A program made the translations under genes and the position numbers. 64,000 nt of DNA from CAVZCK01 sp963798805 (GTDB lineage: Bacteria > Pseudomonadota > Alphaproteobacteria > Rhizobiales > Rhodomicrobiaceae), in NCBI GenBank assembly GCA_963798805.1, contig CAWCVC010000008.1:124001-188000 (forward strand), written 5' to 3'. Positions 34,401 to 43,021 of this stretch are shown one piece after another (position 1 is the stretch's first letter; every line of letters starts with the position of its first letter). The notes beneath the pieces are model-generated. The model did not search any database and was not told the origin of the DNA. It was given only the letters and a program-made list of their open reading frames with translations.

Positions 34401-34814
34401 GCAATTGATGGCGCCTTCGATCTGACCGCCGGGAGCCAGAAGTGGGTCGATGTTCACCAGGGCGAGGATCCGTGAGCCGTCGGGTCTTTCGACTATAGCC
34501 TCCAGATCTCGCTGCTGTTCTCCGGTGCGGAGCGCGGTCGCCATCGGCGTTTCGGAGTGCGGCAGCGGACGGCCATCCCGGTGAAAAAGGCGAAAGCTAC
34601 CGCAAAACAGCTCGTGCGTGACGCCGATCTGCGGTGACCGGCCCCACAGCTCGCTGGCGTGCTTGTTGAAGCGCACGATTAAACCTTCGGCGGAGCAGAT
34701 ATAGACCGCGACAGGAATGGCGTCGAGAATGGCTTGGTCAATGCCGATAAGCGCTTCGTAGCCCGAGGGCCTGGAAATCCCTTTAAGGACCTCCGCGGCT
34801 TCCGCGATATTCAT
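31473..34814 (-). CDS. Large soluble PAS/GAF sensor kinase of the HWE family
   Basis: From ATG 34814 the product has 1113 residues. Rough order: PAS (15-130), PAS (155-265), PAS (283-400), GAF (415-575), GAF (590-745), PAS (770-895), HWE kinase (905-1113). The phospho-acceptor is His915 in ELSHRVKNTL. The ATPase part has HELATNAAKYGAL and WSETGGP with the Trp-x-Glu pair, both hallmarks of HWE kinases. There are no membrane helices, so it senses inside the cell; the PAS domains follow the FNKHASELWG/TYYNDAAAELWG pattern. HWE kinases often feed the alphaproteobacterial general stress response. It is coupled to the receiver gene downstream, and an EcfG-like promoter may precede it. Confidence 0.9.
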   Translation of the reverse strand: MNIAEAAEVLKGISRPSGYEALIGIDQAILDAIPVAVYICSAEGLIVRFNKHASELWGRSPQIGVTHELFCGSFRLFHRDGRPLPHSETPMATALRTGEQQRDLEAIVERPDGSRILALVNIDPLLAPGGQIEGAINCFQDVTRRKQAEQDLKASQAALHESEARYRAVVDTLPAAIYTTDPEGRITYYNDAAAELWGQRPKLGENEWCGSWKLYWPDGRPMRHDECPMAIALKEKRAVNGMEAVAERPDGSRVSFQPYPTPLFDASGALTGAVNMLVDLSERKLAEQARRRLASIVESSDDAIVSKNLDGTIVSWNRGAETLFGYSAEEVTGKSITIIIPSDHQHEETEILARIRRGDRIDHYETIRQRKDGTFIDISLTVSPVRDADGRVVGASKIARNITERKRAEAALARRIEEQSALYRFTDRLHRAESLNDIYDAALDTIAAALRCSRASILLLDTSGVMRFVTWRGLSDSYRRAVEGHSPWNPGEKQPEPIHVDALEDSDLPESLKAVIRAERIGSAAFIPLVSNGQLIGKFMAYHETPHDFTEAELDLGLTIARQLAFSIEKVQTEAARLAAKNELRASETRLATEALALARLTEASSRLWRVRDISEGLEEILTATIELVGADMGNIRLFEDQRQILRIAAHSGFEREFIDSFREVSAGDDTISGRILRRGERVIIEDVEVDSEFAALRPIAQRAGFRAVQSTPLIGRNGTPLGMLSTHFRSSHRPSEQDLRRLDLYVRQATDFIERCRIDDALLESEARERARAAELQTIMEAVPAAIWIAHDAESRIVSGNPASYEFLGLPKGENHSLSAADGGRFAHVQFFADGRKLSPDEFPVQRAAGGEHVSNFEFETRLNGGPSRHLVGNASPLLDSEGRPRGAVAAFLDITSRKEAEAQRDLLVAELSHRVKNTLATVISIARQSFSRNPDIDEARRVFDARIRALARTHSRLAEANWSSVSLNAMVLDEFAPFSREDGANVCTSGPSVALSPKCALTLGMVVHELATNAAKYGALSARTGRVHLGWQIDGANRQLQIYWSETGGPKVAPPTRSGFGRLLIERAPSSDLGGDVKMDFAEGGLKCSMSIPLEHILGHDVPTLSSHGSN

Positions 34815-34855
34815 AATTGATTTCCCTGGCCAGGCACACTCCACGCCTATCACAG

Positions 34856-34891
34856 AACACCCAAATGGTGGAGGGGTTCCGAGCCATTTGG
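34856..34891 (-). promoter_or_regulatory. Weak EcfG-like promoter overlapping an inverted repeat, upstream of the HWE kinase
   Basis: On the minus strand GGAAC (34880-34876), 16 bases, then TGTT (34859-34856) resembles the EcfG pattern GGAAC-N16/17-CGTT with one mismatch. It lies about 42 bases before the kinase ATG. It overlaps CCAAATGG/CCATTTGG (34861-34868 and 34884-34891), an inverted repeat that may bind a regulator. Confidence 0.4.
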
Positions 34892-34985
34892 TTCTCCTTA
34901 TATAGCAAGCCGAAGCAACTCACCGCCCCTCGCGGAGGAACCGCGGCGGGAGACGCCTCGCCTTTTCTCGAATATAATTCTATCT

Positions 34986-35480
34986 CTATTTTGCTCCAAA
35001 TGCAGCGCCGACAGGAAGCGGCAGACGGCTCGTTTCCTTCACTGTGCGCACGACAATGCGTGATTGCGTATCGACGACCACGGTTTCCGCAAGAAGCTTT
35101 TCACGCAGAAAATAGTCGAAACTGCGTACATCCTCCGTGACGACCTTAATCAGGTAGTCCGCTGCGCCGGTCATAAGCTCGCACAGCACCACTTCGGGCC
35201 ATAATTGAACGTCCACCTCGAACCGCTCGAGGCTCTCGCGGCTGGTTTTGGCAAGCTTTACATAGACATAGACGACGAAATGCAGGCCGAGCTGCTCGCG
35301 GTCGAGCTGCGCGACCTGTCGCTTGACGATGCCTATCTCCTGCAGGCGCTTCACGCGGCGCCAGCAGGGCGACGAGCTGAGGCCGACGCGCTCGGCGAGG
35401 TCCTGCATTGACAGGGTCGCATCCTGCTGCAACTCGTCGAGGATGCGCAGATCCGTGCGATCGATTTTTTCCAAAGACAT
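34986..35480 (-). CDS. Lrp/AsnC family transcriptional regulator
   Basis: The 164-residue product has an AsnC-type winged helix, IDRTDLRILDELQQDATLSM then LAERVGLSSSPCWRRVKRLQ, followed by a RAM ligand-binding domain (about 70-150) with VVLCELMTGAADYLIKVVTED. It is divergent from the indolepyruvate ferredoxin oxidoreductase gene, the usual place for an Lrp-type activator of amino-acid breakdown. The likely effector is an aromatic or branched-chain amino acid; this is inferred from the neighbour. Confidence 0.92.
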   Translation of the reverse strand: MSLEKIDRTDLRILDELQQDATLSMQDLAERVGLSSSPCWRRVKRLQEIGIVKRQVAQLDREQLGLHFVVYVYVKLAKTSRESLERFEVDVQLWPEVVLCELMTGAADYLIKVVTEDVRSFDYFLREKLLAETVVVDTQSRIVVRTVKETSRLPLPVGAAFGAK

Positions 35481-35602
35481 GGTTGTTCCAGCAAGATTCG
35501 TGCTTATTTAGCCGATTTTTGAGGCCGAAAGGCAAATAATTTCGGGACGAGTGGGCTAGCATTTTATTCAAGATGAAATCCCGCTACCAAGCCGGAGGGT
35601 GA

Positions 35603-38600
35603 ATGAAAGCTCTTCGCATTTCGCTCGATGACAAATACGCCGCGGAACATGGTTCATATTTGATGAGCGGCGTTCAGGCGCTGGTTCGCCTCCCACTCGA
35701 TCAGGCACGACTCGACCGAGGCTCGGGCCTCAAAACGGGCGGCTTCATTTCCGGATATCGAGGCTCGCCGCTGGGCGGCTATGATCTACAATTAGGCCGT
35801 GCCAGGAAATTCCTCGACGCCCACAACATCCGCTTCCAGCCAGGGGTGAATGAAGATCTCGCCGCAACGGCGGTTTGGGGCAGCCAGCAAGTCAATCTGC
35901 ATCCCGGCGCTACTGTCGATGGCGTGTTCGGCCTCTGGTACGGCAAGACTCCTGGCGTCGACCGGTCCGGCGACGTCTTCAAGCACGCGAATATGACCGG
36001 CACCTGGCGGCATGGCGGCGTGCTCGCCATCGCCGGGGACGACCCGCTGGCGAAATCCTCCACGCTCCCCTCGCAAAGCGAATTCGCCTTCATCGACGCA
36101 GAAGTCCCGGTACTCGCGCCGTCAAACGTTCAGGATCTGCTCGATCTCGGGCTGCACGGCATCGCCATGTCCCGTTTTTCGGGCCTTTGGATCAGCTTGG
36201 CAGCGATGACAGACGTGATGGACGGTTCGGCGACGGTGAACATCGAGCCCTCGCGGCTCCGCATTGTCACGCCGCCGGATGATGGATCACCGCGGCATAT
36301 TACCTTGGCGGGCCTCAAACTGCAGAGCCGGCACGGCGCAGAGGAACGCTTGCGCCTGTTCAAATTGCCCGCCGCCAAGCTCTATGCCCGGCTCAACCAG
36401 CTCAATCGCATCGTCTGGGACAGCACCCGGCCGCGGCTCGGCATCATCGCGAGCGGCAAGAACTGGCTGGCGCTGAACGACGCGCTCCGGCTGCTCGGTA
36501 TTGATGAGCGTGTGGCGGACCGCCTTGGGCTGCGGCTGATAAAGGTTTCGATGCCGTGGCCGCTCGACGGGGAAGATGTGGCGGCGTTCGCCAAGGGTTT
36601 GCAGACGGTTTTCGTCGTCGAGGCGAAGCGGCCGCTTATTGAGGCTCAGCTCAAGGAGCAGCTCTATCATGTCGACGCTTCGCGGCGCCCGGCGATTATC
36701 GGCAAGACCGACCTCTTCGGCGCACCGCTGCTGCCGCCGAGCGGCGACCTCCATGCCGAGGACATTGCTCCGGCGCTGCTGAAACTGCTGCCGGAGACCG
36801 AGGTAACAGAGGCGATGCGGGGCGCGGTGCGCAGGCTCGAGGAGCGGAAGCGCCAGGCGCAGGCTCTGGCGACGCCAAGCCCGCGCACGCCCTATTTCTG
36901 CTCCGGCTGCCCGCATAACAGCTCGACCAAAGTGCCCGAAGCCAGCCGGGCGATGGCCGGCATCGGCTGTCATATCATGGCGCAAATGGTCGACGGCCGC
37001 GCCGAGGATGCCTTCAGCCATATGGGCGGCGAAGGCGTTGCCTGGCTGGGGCAGGCGCCTTTCACCGAGACGCGCCACATCTTCGTCAATCTCGGGGATG
37101 GGACCTATCATCACTCCGGATCGCTGGCCATTCGCGCCGCCGTTGCCGCCAAGGCCAACGTCACCTACAAGATCCTCTACAATGACGCGGTCGCCATGAC
37201 CGGCGGCCAGAAGGTCGATGGGCCTCTCAGCGTTGCTAAGATCACGCATCAGCTTGCGGCCGAGGGCGTGATGCGCATTGCGGTCGTCGCAGAGGACCCG
37301 GCCCGTCATCGCCTGGACGAGCTTGCCGAGGGTGCCACCCTTCATCCCCGCGAGGACCTGGACGAGGTGCAGCGCGCCTTCCGCGAGACTGAGGGTGTTA
37401 GCGTCCTGATTTTCGATCAGACGTGCGCGGCAGAGAAGCGCAGACGGCGCAAACGCGGCCAATATCCAACGCCCGGCAAGCGCCTGTTCATCAATGACCG
37501 GGTTTGCGAGAACTGCGGCGATTGCAGCGTGCAGTCGAACTGTGTCTCGATCGAGCCACTGGAGACGCCGTTCGGGACCAAGCGGCAGATCAACCAGTCC
37601 TCCTGCAATATGGATTTCTCCTGCGCCAAGGGCTTCTGCCCGTCCTTCGTCGAGGTGGAAGGAGTTGCACTGAAAAAATCAGGCGTCGCGCCCGAGGATA
37701 TCACCAGCGCGGCGTCGGATATTCCTGCACCCGCGATTCCCGACGTCGGCCGGGAGGTCAAGCTGCTGCTCACCGGCATCGGCGGCAGCGGCGTGACGAC
37801 GGTCTCGGCAATCCTTGCGATGGCAGCCCATATCGACGGTCTGCAGGCCGCCACGCTCGATGTTACCGGCCTCGCCCAGAAGGGCGGCGCAGTACTCTCG
37901 CATCTGGCGATCGCTCCGGCCGGTGCGCCCGCGCCGATTGCTCGGATCATGCCCGGCGGGGCGGATGCCGTCATTGCAGGCGATCTGGTCGTCGCCGCGA
38001 GCGCGGATTGTCTCGCCTTGTGCGACGCCGGCCATACTGTGGCGGTCGTCGACGAAGACATCGCGCCGACTGCCGATTTCGTCATGCACGGATCGCAGGG
38101 CTATCGCACGAGCCGGCCCCGGATGAGGCTTCGCCAGGGGGTGCGGGAGCTGACCGGGAGCCGCGTTACCAGCACGGCCGAAGCGCTTCTAGGCGACAGC
38201 ATCTATGGCAACATGATGCTCGTCGGTGCGGCGTTCCAGCAAGGTTGCATTCCGTTGTCTCTCGATACAATCGAGCAGGCCATTACGCTGAATGGGATTG
38301 CGGTCAAAGCCAATCTCGCGGCTTTCCATGCCGGGCGGCTGCTGATTGCGAAGCCCTATGCGCTGGAGCACTTCTTGGGTACGCCGAAAAGCGCGGCTCC
38401 CGAAGATCTCGACGCGCTGATCGATCGCCTGGCGCGCGAGCTTACGGCCTATCAGAACGATACCTATGCCGCGCGCTTCCGCCGGCTCGTCGATCGCGTG
38501 CGGCTCGCCGAGGCATCGCTTGATTCCGCCCGAGCAAAGCCGCTCACCGAGGCCGTCGGCCGAAACCTCTTCAAGCTGATGGCGTATAAGGATGAGTATG

Positions 38601-39085
38601 AGATCGCCCGCCTTTACTCCGATCCGGCGTTCAGGACGAGGTTCGCCGCCGCTTTCGAAGGCAAGCCGAAGCTCAAAGTTCAACTCGCGCCGCCGCTGCT
38701 TTCGCGCACCGACCCGGCAACCGGCCGCCCTCGGAAAATGACATTCGGGCCGTGGATATTTACGGCATTCAAGGTCCTGGCGAAGCTTAAGGCGCTGCGC
38801 GGCACCCGCTACGATCCATTCGGATGGACGGCTGAGAGGCGGAGCGAGCGCCGTCTGATCGCACGCTACGAGCAGGTGATCGCGGCATTGCTGCCCGCGC
38901 TGTCGCGCAGGAATCTCGATGTCGCGATCGCGATTGCCGAACTGCCGGACCAGATCCGTGGCTTCGGGCCGGTCAAGGCTGAAGCCATCCGCAAGGTCGA
39001 AACGCTGGAACAGAAGTGTCTGGAAGAATTCCGCTCAAGAAGCGCAATGCCTGGTGCAGGCTTGGAGCTGATCGCAGCAGAATAA
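35603..39085 (+). CDS. Indolepyruvate ferredoxin oxidoreductase, fused alpha-beta type
   Basis: The 1160-residue enzyme decarboxylates aryl or branched 2-oxo acids to acyl-CoA with thiamine diphosphate and iron-sulfur clusters, passing electrons to ferredoxin. The N-terminal pyruvate-oxidoreductase-like domain (about 1-400) includes GFISGYRGSPLGGYD. The TPP-binding part contains FVNLGDGTYHHSG and YNDAVAMTGGQ. Cysteine-rich cluster segments are YFCSGCPHNS, RVCENCGDCS and FSCAKGFCPSF. The gamma-type domain starts at GIGGSGVTTVSAILAMAA. The last 200 residues match the C-terminal extension of fused IorAB proteins. A GGAGGG site precedes the ATG. It is followed by a leucine-dehydrogenase-type gene: deamination followed by oxidative decarboxylation. 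Confidence 0.93.
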   Translation: MKALRISLDDKYAAEHGSYLMSGVQALVRLPLDQARLDRGSGLKTGGFISGYRGSPLGGYDLQLGRARKFLDAHNIRFQPGVNEDLAATAVWGSQQVNLHPGATVDGVFGLWYGKTPGVDRSGDVFKHANMTGTWRHGGVLAIAGDDPLAKSSTLPSQSEFAFIDAEVPVLAPSNVQDLLDLGLHGIAMSRFSGLWISLAAMTDVMDGSATVNIEPSRLRIVTPPDDGSPRHITLAGLKLQSRHGAEERLRLFKLPAAKLYARLNQLNRIVWDSTRPRLGIIASGKNWLALNDALRLLGIDERVADRLGLRLIKVSMPWPLDGEDVAAFAKGLQTVFVVEAKRPLIEAQLKEQLYHVDASRRPAIIGKTDLFGAPLLPPSGDLHAEDIAPALLKLLPETEVTEAMRGAVRRLEERKRQAQALATPSPRTPYFCSGCPHNSSTKVPEASRAMAGIGCHIMAQMVDGRAEDAFSHMGGEGVAWLGQAPFTETRHIFVNLGDGTYHHSGSLAIRAAVAAKANVTYKILYNDAVAMTGGQKVDGPLSVAKITHQLAAEGVMRIAVVAEDPARHRLDELAEGATLHPREDLDEVQRAFRETEGVSVLIFDQTCAAEKRRRRKRGQYPTPGKRLFINDRVCENCGDCSVQSNCVSIEPLETPFGTKRQINQSSCNMDFSCAKGFCPSFVEVEGVALKKSGVAPEDITSAASDIPAPAIPDVGREVKLLLTGIGGSGVTTVSAILAMAAHIDGLQAATLDVTGLAQKGGAVLSHLAIAPAGAPAPIARIMPGGADAVIAGDLVVAASADCLALCDAGHTVAVVDEDIAPTADFVMHGSQGYRTSRPRMRLRQGVRELTGSRVTSTAEALLGDSIYGNMMLVGAAFQQGCIPLSLDTIEQAITLNGIAVKANLAAFHAGRLLIAKPYALEHFLGTPKSAAPEDLDALIDRLARELTAYQNDTYAARFRRLVDRVRLAEASLDSARAKPLTEAVGRNLFKLMAYKDEYEIARLYSDPAFRTRFAAAFEGKPKLKVQLAPPLLSRTDPATGRPRKMTFGPWIFTAFKVLAKLKALRGTRYDPFGWTAERRSERRLIARYEQVIAALLPALSRRNLDVAIAIAELPDQIRGFGPVKAEAIRKVETLEQKCLEEFRSRSAMPGAGLELIAAE

Positions 39086-39136
39086 CACCAGCCAGCCGCT
39101 CGGATGAGCGCAAACCCAAGAAAAAGGACGCCCGAA

Positions 39137-40192
39137 ATGATCTTCGACACTCTTGACTATGACGATCACGAGCAAATTGTCTTCGTCCGCGATGCCGTCA
39201 GCGGTCTCAGGGCGATCATCGCGATTCACAGCACGGTGCTCGGGCCCGCCGCTGGCGGCTGCCGCATCTTTCCCTATGCCGACGACCGGTCGGCCCTGAC
39301 AGATGTTCTCAGATTATCGCGTGCCATGACTTTGAAGAATGCCATGGCGGGCGTTCCTTTCGGCGGCGGCAAATCGGTCATCATTGCCGACCCTAAGCGC
39401 GAAAAGACCCCCGCTCTGCTCCAAGCCATGGGACGGGCGATCGATCAGCTCGGGGGCCGCTATGTCACCGCCGAGGATGTTGGGTCGAGCGCGGCCGATA
39501 TGGTCGAAATTCGCAAGGGGACGGCGCATGTGATGGGCCTGCCTGTGAGCGTCGGTGGCAGCGGCGATCCGTCTCCCAGCACGGCTCTCGGCTGTTTCGA
39601 GGGCATTAAAGCGGCGGTGCGCTACCAATTCGGGCAGCAGTCGCTGGAGGGTATCCGCGTCGCAGTACAGGGGCTCGGGCATGTCGGCTTCAATCTTGCG
39701 CGGCTTCTCGCTGCGAGTGGGGCGAGGCTGACGGTTTCCGATGTGAGCCCCGCAGCCGTGGAACGCGCCGTCGCCTCCTTGGACGTGCAGGTCGTCGATC
39801 CGGAGGCGATCTACGATGCCGATGTCGAGGTATTTGCACCTTGCGCCCTGGGCGCCGTCGTAAGCGACGAGACGCTTCCGCGCCTGAAAACCCGGATCGT
39901 CGCGGGGGCTGCGAATAATCAGCTTGCTGCGCCTGGCTATGGCATTGCGCTCAGCGAGCGCGGGATCCTCTATGCTCCCGATTATGTGATCAACGCCGGG
40001 GGGATCATTCACGTCGCTGCGGAAATCACGGGGGAGGGCAAGCCCGCCGTGGAGCGCCGCGTCCGCGCGATAGGAGAAACGCTTCTGACCGTGTTCAATG
40101 CGGCCGATGCTGAGGGAATTCCGACCAACGAAATCGCCGATCGCATCGCGAGAAGTAGAATTTCCGTCTCGCAGAGGGCATCGGCAGCTTAG
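39137..40192 (+). CDS. Leu/Phe/Val dehydrogenase family amino acid dehydrogenase
   Basis: ATG 39137 (AAAAAGGA upstream) gives 351 residues starting MIFDTLDYDDHEQIVFVRDA; ATG 39104 would add 11. The Glu/Leu/Phe/Val dehydrogenase core is clear: GPAAGGCR, MTLKNAMAGVPFGGGKSVI with the catalytic Lys residues, TAEDVGSSAADM and an NAD-binding VQGLGHVGFNLARLL. DYVINAGGIIHVAAE ends the cofactor domain. It deaminates an amino acid to its 2-oxo acid with NAD, feeding the oxidoreductase encoded 51 bases upstream. Whether Phe, Leu or Val is preferred cannot be told from sequence alone. Confidence 0.92.
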   Translation: MIFDTLDYDDHEQIVFVRDAVSGLRAIIAIHSTVLGPAAGGCRIFPYADDRSALTDVLRLSRAMTLKNAMAGVPFGGGKSVIIADPKREKTPALLQAMGRAIDQLGGRYVTAEDVGSSAADMVEIRKGTAHVMGLPVSVGGSGDPSPSTALGCFEGIKAAVRYQFGQQSLEGIRVAVQGLGHVGFNLARLLAASGARLTVSDVSPAAVERAVASLDVQVVDPEAIYDADVEVFAPCALGAVVSDETLPRLKTRIVAGAANNQLAAPGYGIALSERGILYAPDYVINAGGIIHVAAEITGEGKPAVERRVRAIGETLLTVFNAADAEGIPTNEIADRIARSRISVSQRASAA

Positions 40193-40251
40193 TCGCCTTC
40201 GGCATGTGAGTTGTTCCACGGCGACAGAAGATAAGACGAGCCTCATGCGAT

Positions 40252-40277
40252 GGAACTCGGATCTCCCCTTCGGCGTT
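40252..40277 (+). promoter_or_regulatory. EcfG-type (general stress) promoter
   Basis: GGAAC (40252-40256), 17 bases, CGTT (40274-40277) is an exact match to the alphaproteobacterial EcfG consensus. The expected transcript start is about 40284, 30 bases before the response-regulator ATG at 40313. Confidence 0.72.
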
Positions 40278-40312
40278 TGGATAGGCTGCGGGGTTGTTGT
40301 TTGGGATGATTT

Positions 40313-40714
40313 ATGTTGGAACAGACGGCGCGCCCGCTCTCCGGACTTCGCTTTCTCATCATCGAAGATGAGATCCTGCAGGCGATGCGCCTCGGCGAGA
40401 TGCTCGCCGAGATGGGCGGGACAATATCGGAAACAGCATTCGGCTATGAGGATGCGCGCAAGGCGGTCAACGAAAGTCCGTTCGACTGCGTATTGCTCGA
40501 CATCAATCTGAACGGCACACTGTCATTCCCTATTGCCGACATGCTGAAAGGAAAGGGCATTCCTTTCGTCTTCTGCACTGCTTATGCGGATGGAGTGGAC
40601 GCCTATCCCGGCGCGCCGGAAGTCCAGCGGGTCGATAAACCGGTACAGCCTAGTAAGCTGCGGGATGCCGTCCTTTCGAGCCTTGAGGCCGGGAAGGACC
40701 GGCGCCGGCAATAA
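40313..40714 (+). CDS. Single-domain response regulator (receiver)
   Basis: The 133-residue receiver has LIIEDEILQAM (acidic pair), CVLLDINLNG with phospho-acceptor Asp63, FVFCTAYADG where the conserved Thr sits, and VDKPVQPSKL with the Lys. It has no output domain and no adjacent kinase. It resembles the receiver at 31039-31473 in the DINL-G and P-AD-L segments. An EcfG-type promoter lies just upstream, so it is probably induced in the general stress response; such single-domain receivers tune the PhyR/NepR pathway in several Rhizobiales. Confidence 0.9.
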   Translation: MLEQTARPLSGLRFLIIEDEILQAMRLGEMLAEMGGTISETAFGYEDARKAVNESPFDCVLLDINLNGTLSFPIADMLKGKGIPFVFCTAYADGVDAYPGAPEVQRVDKPVQPSKLRDAVLSSLEAGKDRRRQ

Positions 40715-40996
40715 CCGCCTCACTAAACCTCAGCACCTTTCTCCCGATCAACGTCGAAGCGGGCTGATGAGTCCGAACGTCGGCAGTTATCTCGGCGATC
40801 CGTGAGAGGTTGTGTTCTAATCCGGCCACCGTCGGGTAGAAAGACATTCTCCAAAATAGTACAGACAAAGTGCACGCCTGTCCCTTGGCTGCCACAACTG
40901 TCTTTTACCGCTGCTGATCTAAATTCATCCGCACAATGGCCACATAGATTGTGAGTTTTGAATCCATTTACGCGTCCGAAGATTGGAGGGCATGCT

Positions 40997-42001
40997 ATGC
41001 AGTTCTTTCTCTGCCTCGCACTTATCTTTGCCGCGCTGACTTCGACAGGAAATGCCGCAGTTGCTCAAGCCAGACAATTGTATCTGGCCCACGTCGGAGG
41101 GCCGGGATCGCTGTTCGAGGCCTGCGCCAACGAATTTGCCAGGCGCGCGAATGTAAGACTGCCAACCGGCTACGAGGTCGTCGCGGTCGGTGGGAGCCGA
41201 TTGGGCAGCGACACCGAGGTCTTGGCCAAAATCAAGCGGGGCGAAGTCGCTTTTGGCCTGCCTTCGACCGTGATGTCCTCGATGAGCCCGAAATTCGGCG
41301 TCTTCGAACTGCCATTTCTCATCCGCGATCGGGATCAGGTGCGCAAGATCAGCGACGCGCTGCTCGAACCGGTCTTGCAGCCGGAGGTGAAGAAACACGG
41401 CTATCGCATCCTGGCGATCTGGGAGAACGGCTTCCGCCAGATCACCAATAATGTCCACCCGATCAAATCTCCGCGGGACCTGGCCGGTTTAAAGCTGCGC
41501 ATCCCAAAGGGAGTCTGGCGTGAAAAGGCGTTTCGTACGCTCGGCGCGGTACCAGTTCCCATGGCGCTCAATGAAACATATGAGGCTCTGCGCTCAGGCT
41601 CGGTCAACGGCCAGGAAAATCCTCTGGCGCAAATCAAGGGCTCGAAATTCGACGAGGTGCAGCGCTATCTCACGCTATCCGATCACATCTATTCGCCTGC
41701 CTATCTCATCACCAGCGACAAGCATTTCGCCGATCTGCCGCGGAGCGTGCAGAGCGTGCTCAGCAGCACCGCGGCAGAGATGCGAAGCTGGGTATATCAG
41801 ACGGCAATCCGGACCGAGGGCCAGCTATTGGATCGTCTCAGCGAGACGATGAAGACCAATCAAATCGACTTCAAGGCCTTCCGGACCGCCAGCCGTCCTC
41901 TCTATGGCGAATTTGCAAGGACGGTACCCGACGGGGCCAAGCTGATAACGATGGTCGCGGATCTGGCCGATATCGAGAGTTCGGAACTAACGGTGCGATA
42001 G
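40997..42001 (+). CDS. TRAP transporter substrate-binding protein (DctP family), orphan
   Basis: ATG 40997 with a GGAGGG site gives 334 residues. The signal peptide MQFFLCLALIFAALTSTGNA ends at about AVA-QAR. The mature part shows the DctP fold: VGGSRLGSDTEVLAKIKRGE, MSPKFGVFELPFLIRDRDQV, the conserved segment LAGLKLRIPKGVWREKAF, and ALRSGSVNGQENPLAQIKGS. The QM membrane subunits are not nearby; the next gene is a TauE/SafE exporter. The 282 bases upstream (40715-40996) show no gene I can support. The ligand is unknown. Confidence 0.88.
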   Translation: MQFFLCLALIFAALTSTGNAAVAQARQLYLAHVGGPGSLFEACANEFARRANVRLPTGYEVVAVGGSRLGSDTEVLAKIKRGEVAFGLPSTVMSSMSPKFGVFELPFLIRDRDQVRKISDALLEPVLQPEVKKHGYRILAIWENGFRQITNNVHPIKSPRDLAGLKLRIPKGVWREKAFRTLGAVPVPMALNETYEALRSGSVNGQENPLAQIKGSKFDEVQRYLTLSDHIYSPAYLITSDKHFADLPRSVQSVLSSTAAEMRSWVYQTAIRTEGQLLDRLSETMKTNQIDFKAFRTASRPLYGEFARTVPDGAKLITMVADLADIESSELTVR

Positions 42002-42137
42002 CCGCTCTCATGTCCGGCGGGGGCGCACAAGCGGGATCGTTTGCTTTCTGCGCTCATATTCGGCGTGGCGCATATTCGGGGCGGTTGCGGTCCAGCATGA
42101 TCGCTGGCAGTGTGGCGCCTGCTCAGCAGGCCCGCGA

Positions 42138-42893
42138 ATGCTTACCGTTCCTTTCGACCTCTCCACCTTAGCTTTTGTCATTGTCGGCGCTCTTTTCGCC
42201 GGTTTCACGACAGGATTCGCTGGCTTTGGGACCGGCCTCGTTGCCTCCGGCCTTTGGTTTCACGCGCTGCCGGCGCCAATGGTTCCGCCTCTCGTTGCGA
42301 TGGCTGCGGTCGCAGGGCAACTCGTCGGTTTCGTTACCGTGCGCAAAGCCTTCGACTGGCGGCGTGTCTCGCCGTTCCTCATGGGAGGCACGATCGGCGT
42401 GCCTCTCGGCGTCGGTGCGCTGGCTTCGGCGTCGCCCACAGCACTGAAAGTCTCCGTCGGTGCTTTCCTCGTGATCTATGCAATCTACCGGCTTGCCTGG
42501 AAAAACAGGTTTCAGATCGACGATTGGGGCGGCAGGATCGCAGACAGCGCAATCGGCACGGCAGGGGGATTTCTGGGCGGATTTGCGGGGCTTTCAGGAC
42601 CGCTGCCATTGATCTGGTTGCAATTGCGCGGCGGGCCTAGCGAAAAACAGCGCGCAACCTATCAGCCCTTCAACCTGATCGTGCTCGCTTTCGCTGGCGT
42701 CAGCATGGCCCTGGCGGGGCAGATCACGGTGCCCGTTGTCCAGGTGGCAGCATTTTGCCTGCCGGCAACCCTGGCCGGCGCATGGCTCGGAGCGCGAATC
42801 TATGTCGGCGTCTCCGAACAAGCTTTTCAACGGATCGTTCTGTGCCTGCTGCTCGTTTCAGGAGCGATCCTGATCGTTCAGACCGCGGGCTGA
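42138..42893 (+). CDS. Sulfite exporter TauE/SafE family membrane protein
   Basis: The 251-residue integral membrane protein has about eight helices. It contains the family opening FAGFTTGFAGFGTGLVASGL and the repeat segment AIGTAGGFLGGFAGLSGPLP. These proteins export or import small organosulfur or organic anions across the inner membrane. It starts 137 bases after the TRAP binding protein on the same strand; a functional link is possible but unproven. Confidence 0.87.
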   Translation: MLTVPFDLSTLAFVIVGALFAGFTTGFAGFGTGLVASGLWFHALPAPMVPPLVAMAAVAGQLVGFVTVRKAFDWRRVSPFLMGGTIGVPLGVGALASASPTALKVSVGAFLVIYAIYRLAWKNRFQIDDWGGRIADSAIGTAGGFLGGFAGLSGPLPLIWLQLRGGPSEKQRATYQPFNLIVLAFAGVSMALAGQITVPVVQVAAFCLPATLAGAWLGARIYVGVSEQAFQRIVLCLLLVSGAILIVQTAG

Positions 42894-43021
42894 TCAGGAA
42901 ACCGCGGCGGCTTGGAAAATCTCGTCCGCGTAATGTCGGGATGACGGCAGTGAGCGCGTCCTTGGTATGACGTCGGCGATCGGAGCATCCGCCGGAGAAA
43001 GCCAGATGCAGGGAGAACAGC

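Noticed and set aside
40650..40895. 81-codon reverse frame between the response regulator and the TRAP gene
   Set aside because: No plausible start site, unlikely composition, and it runs into the response-regulator gene.
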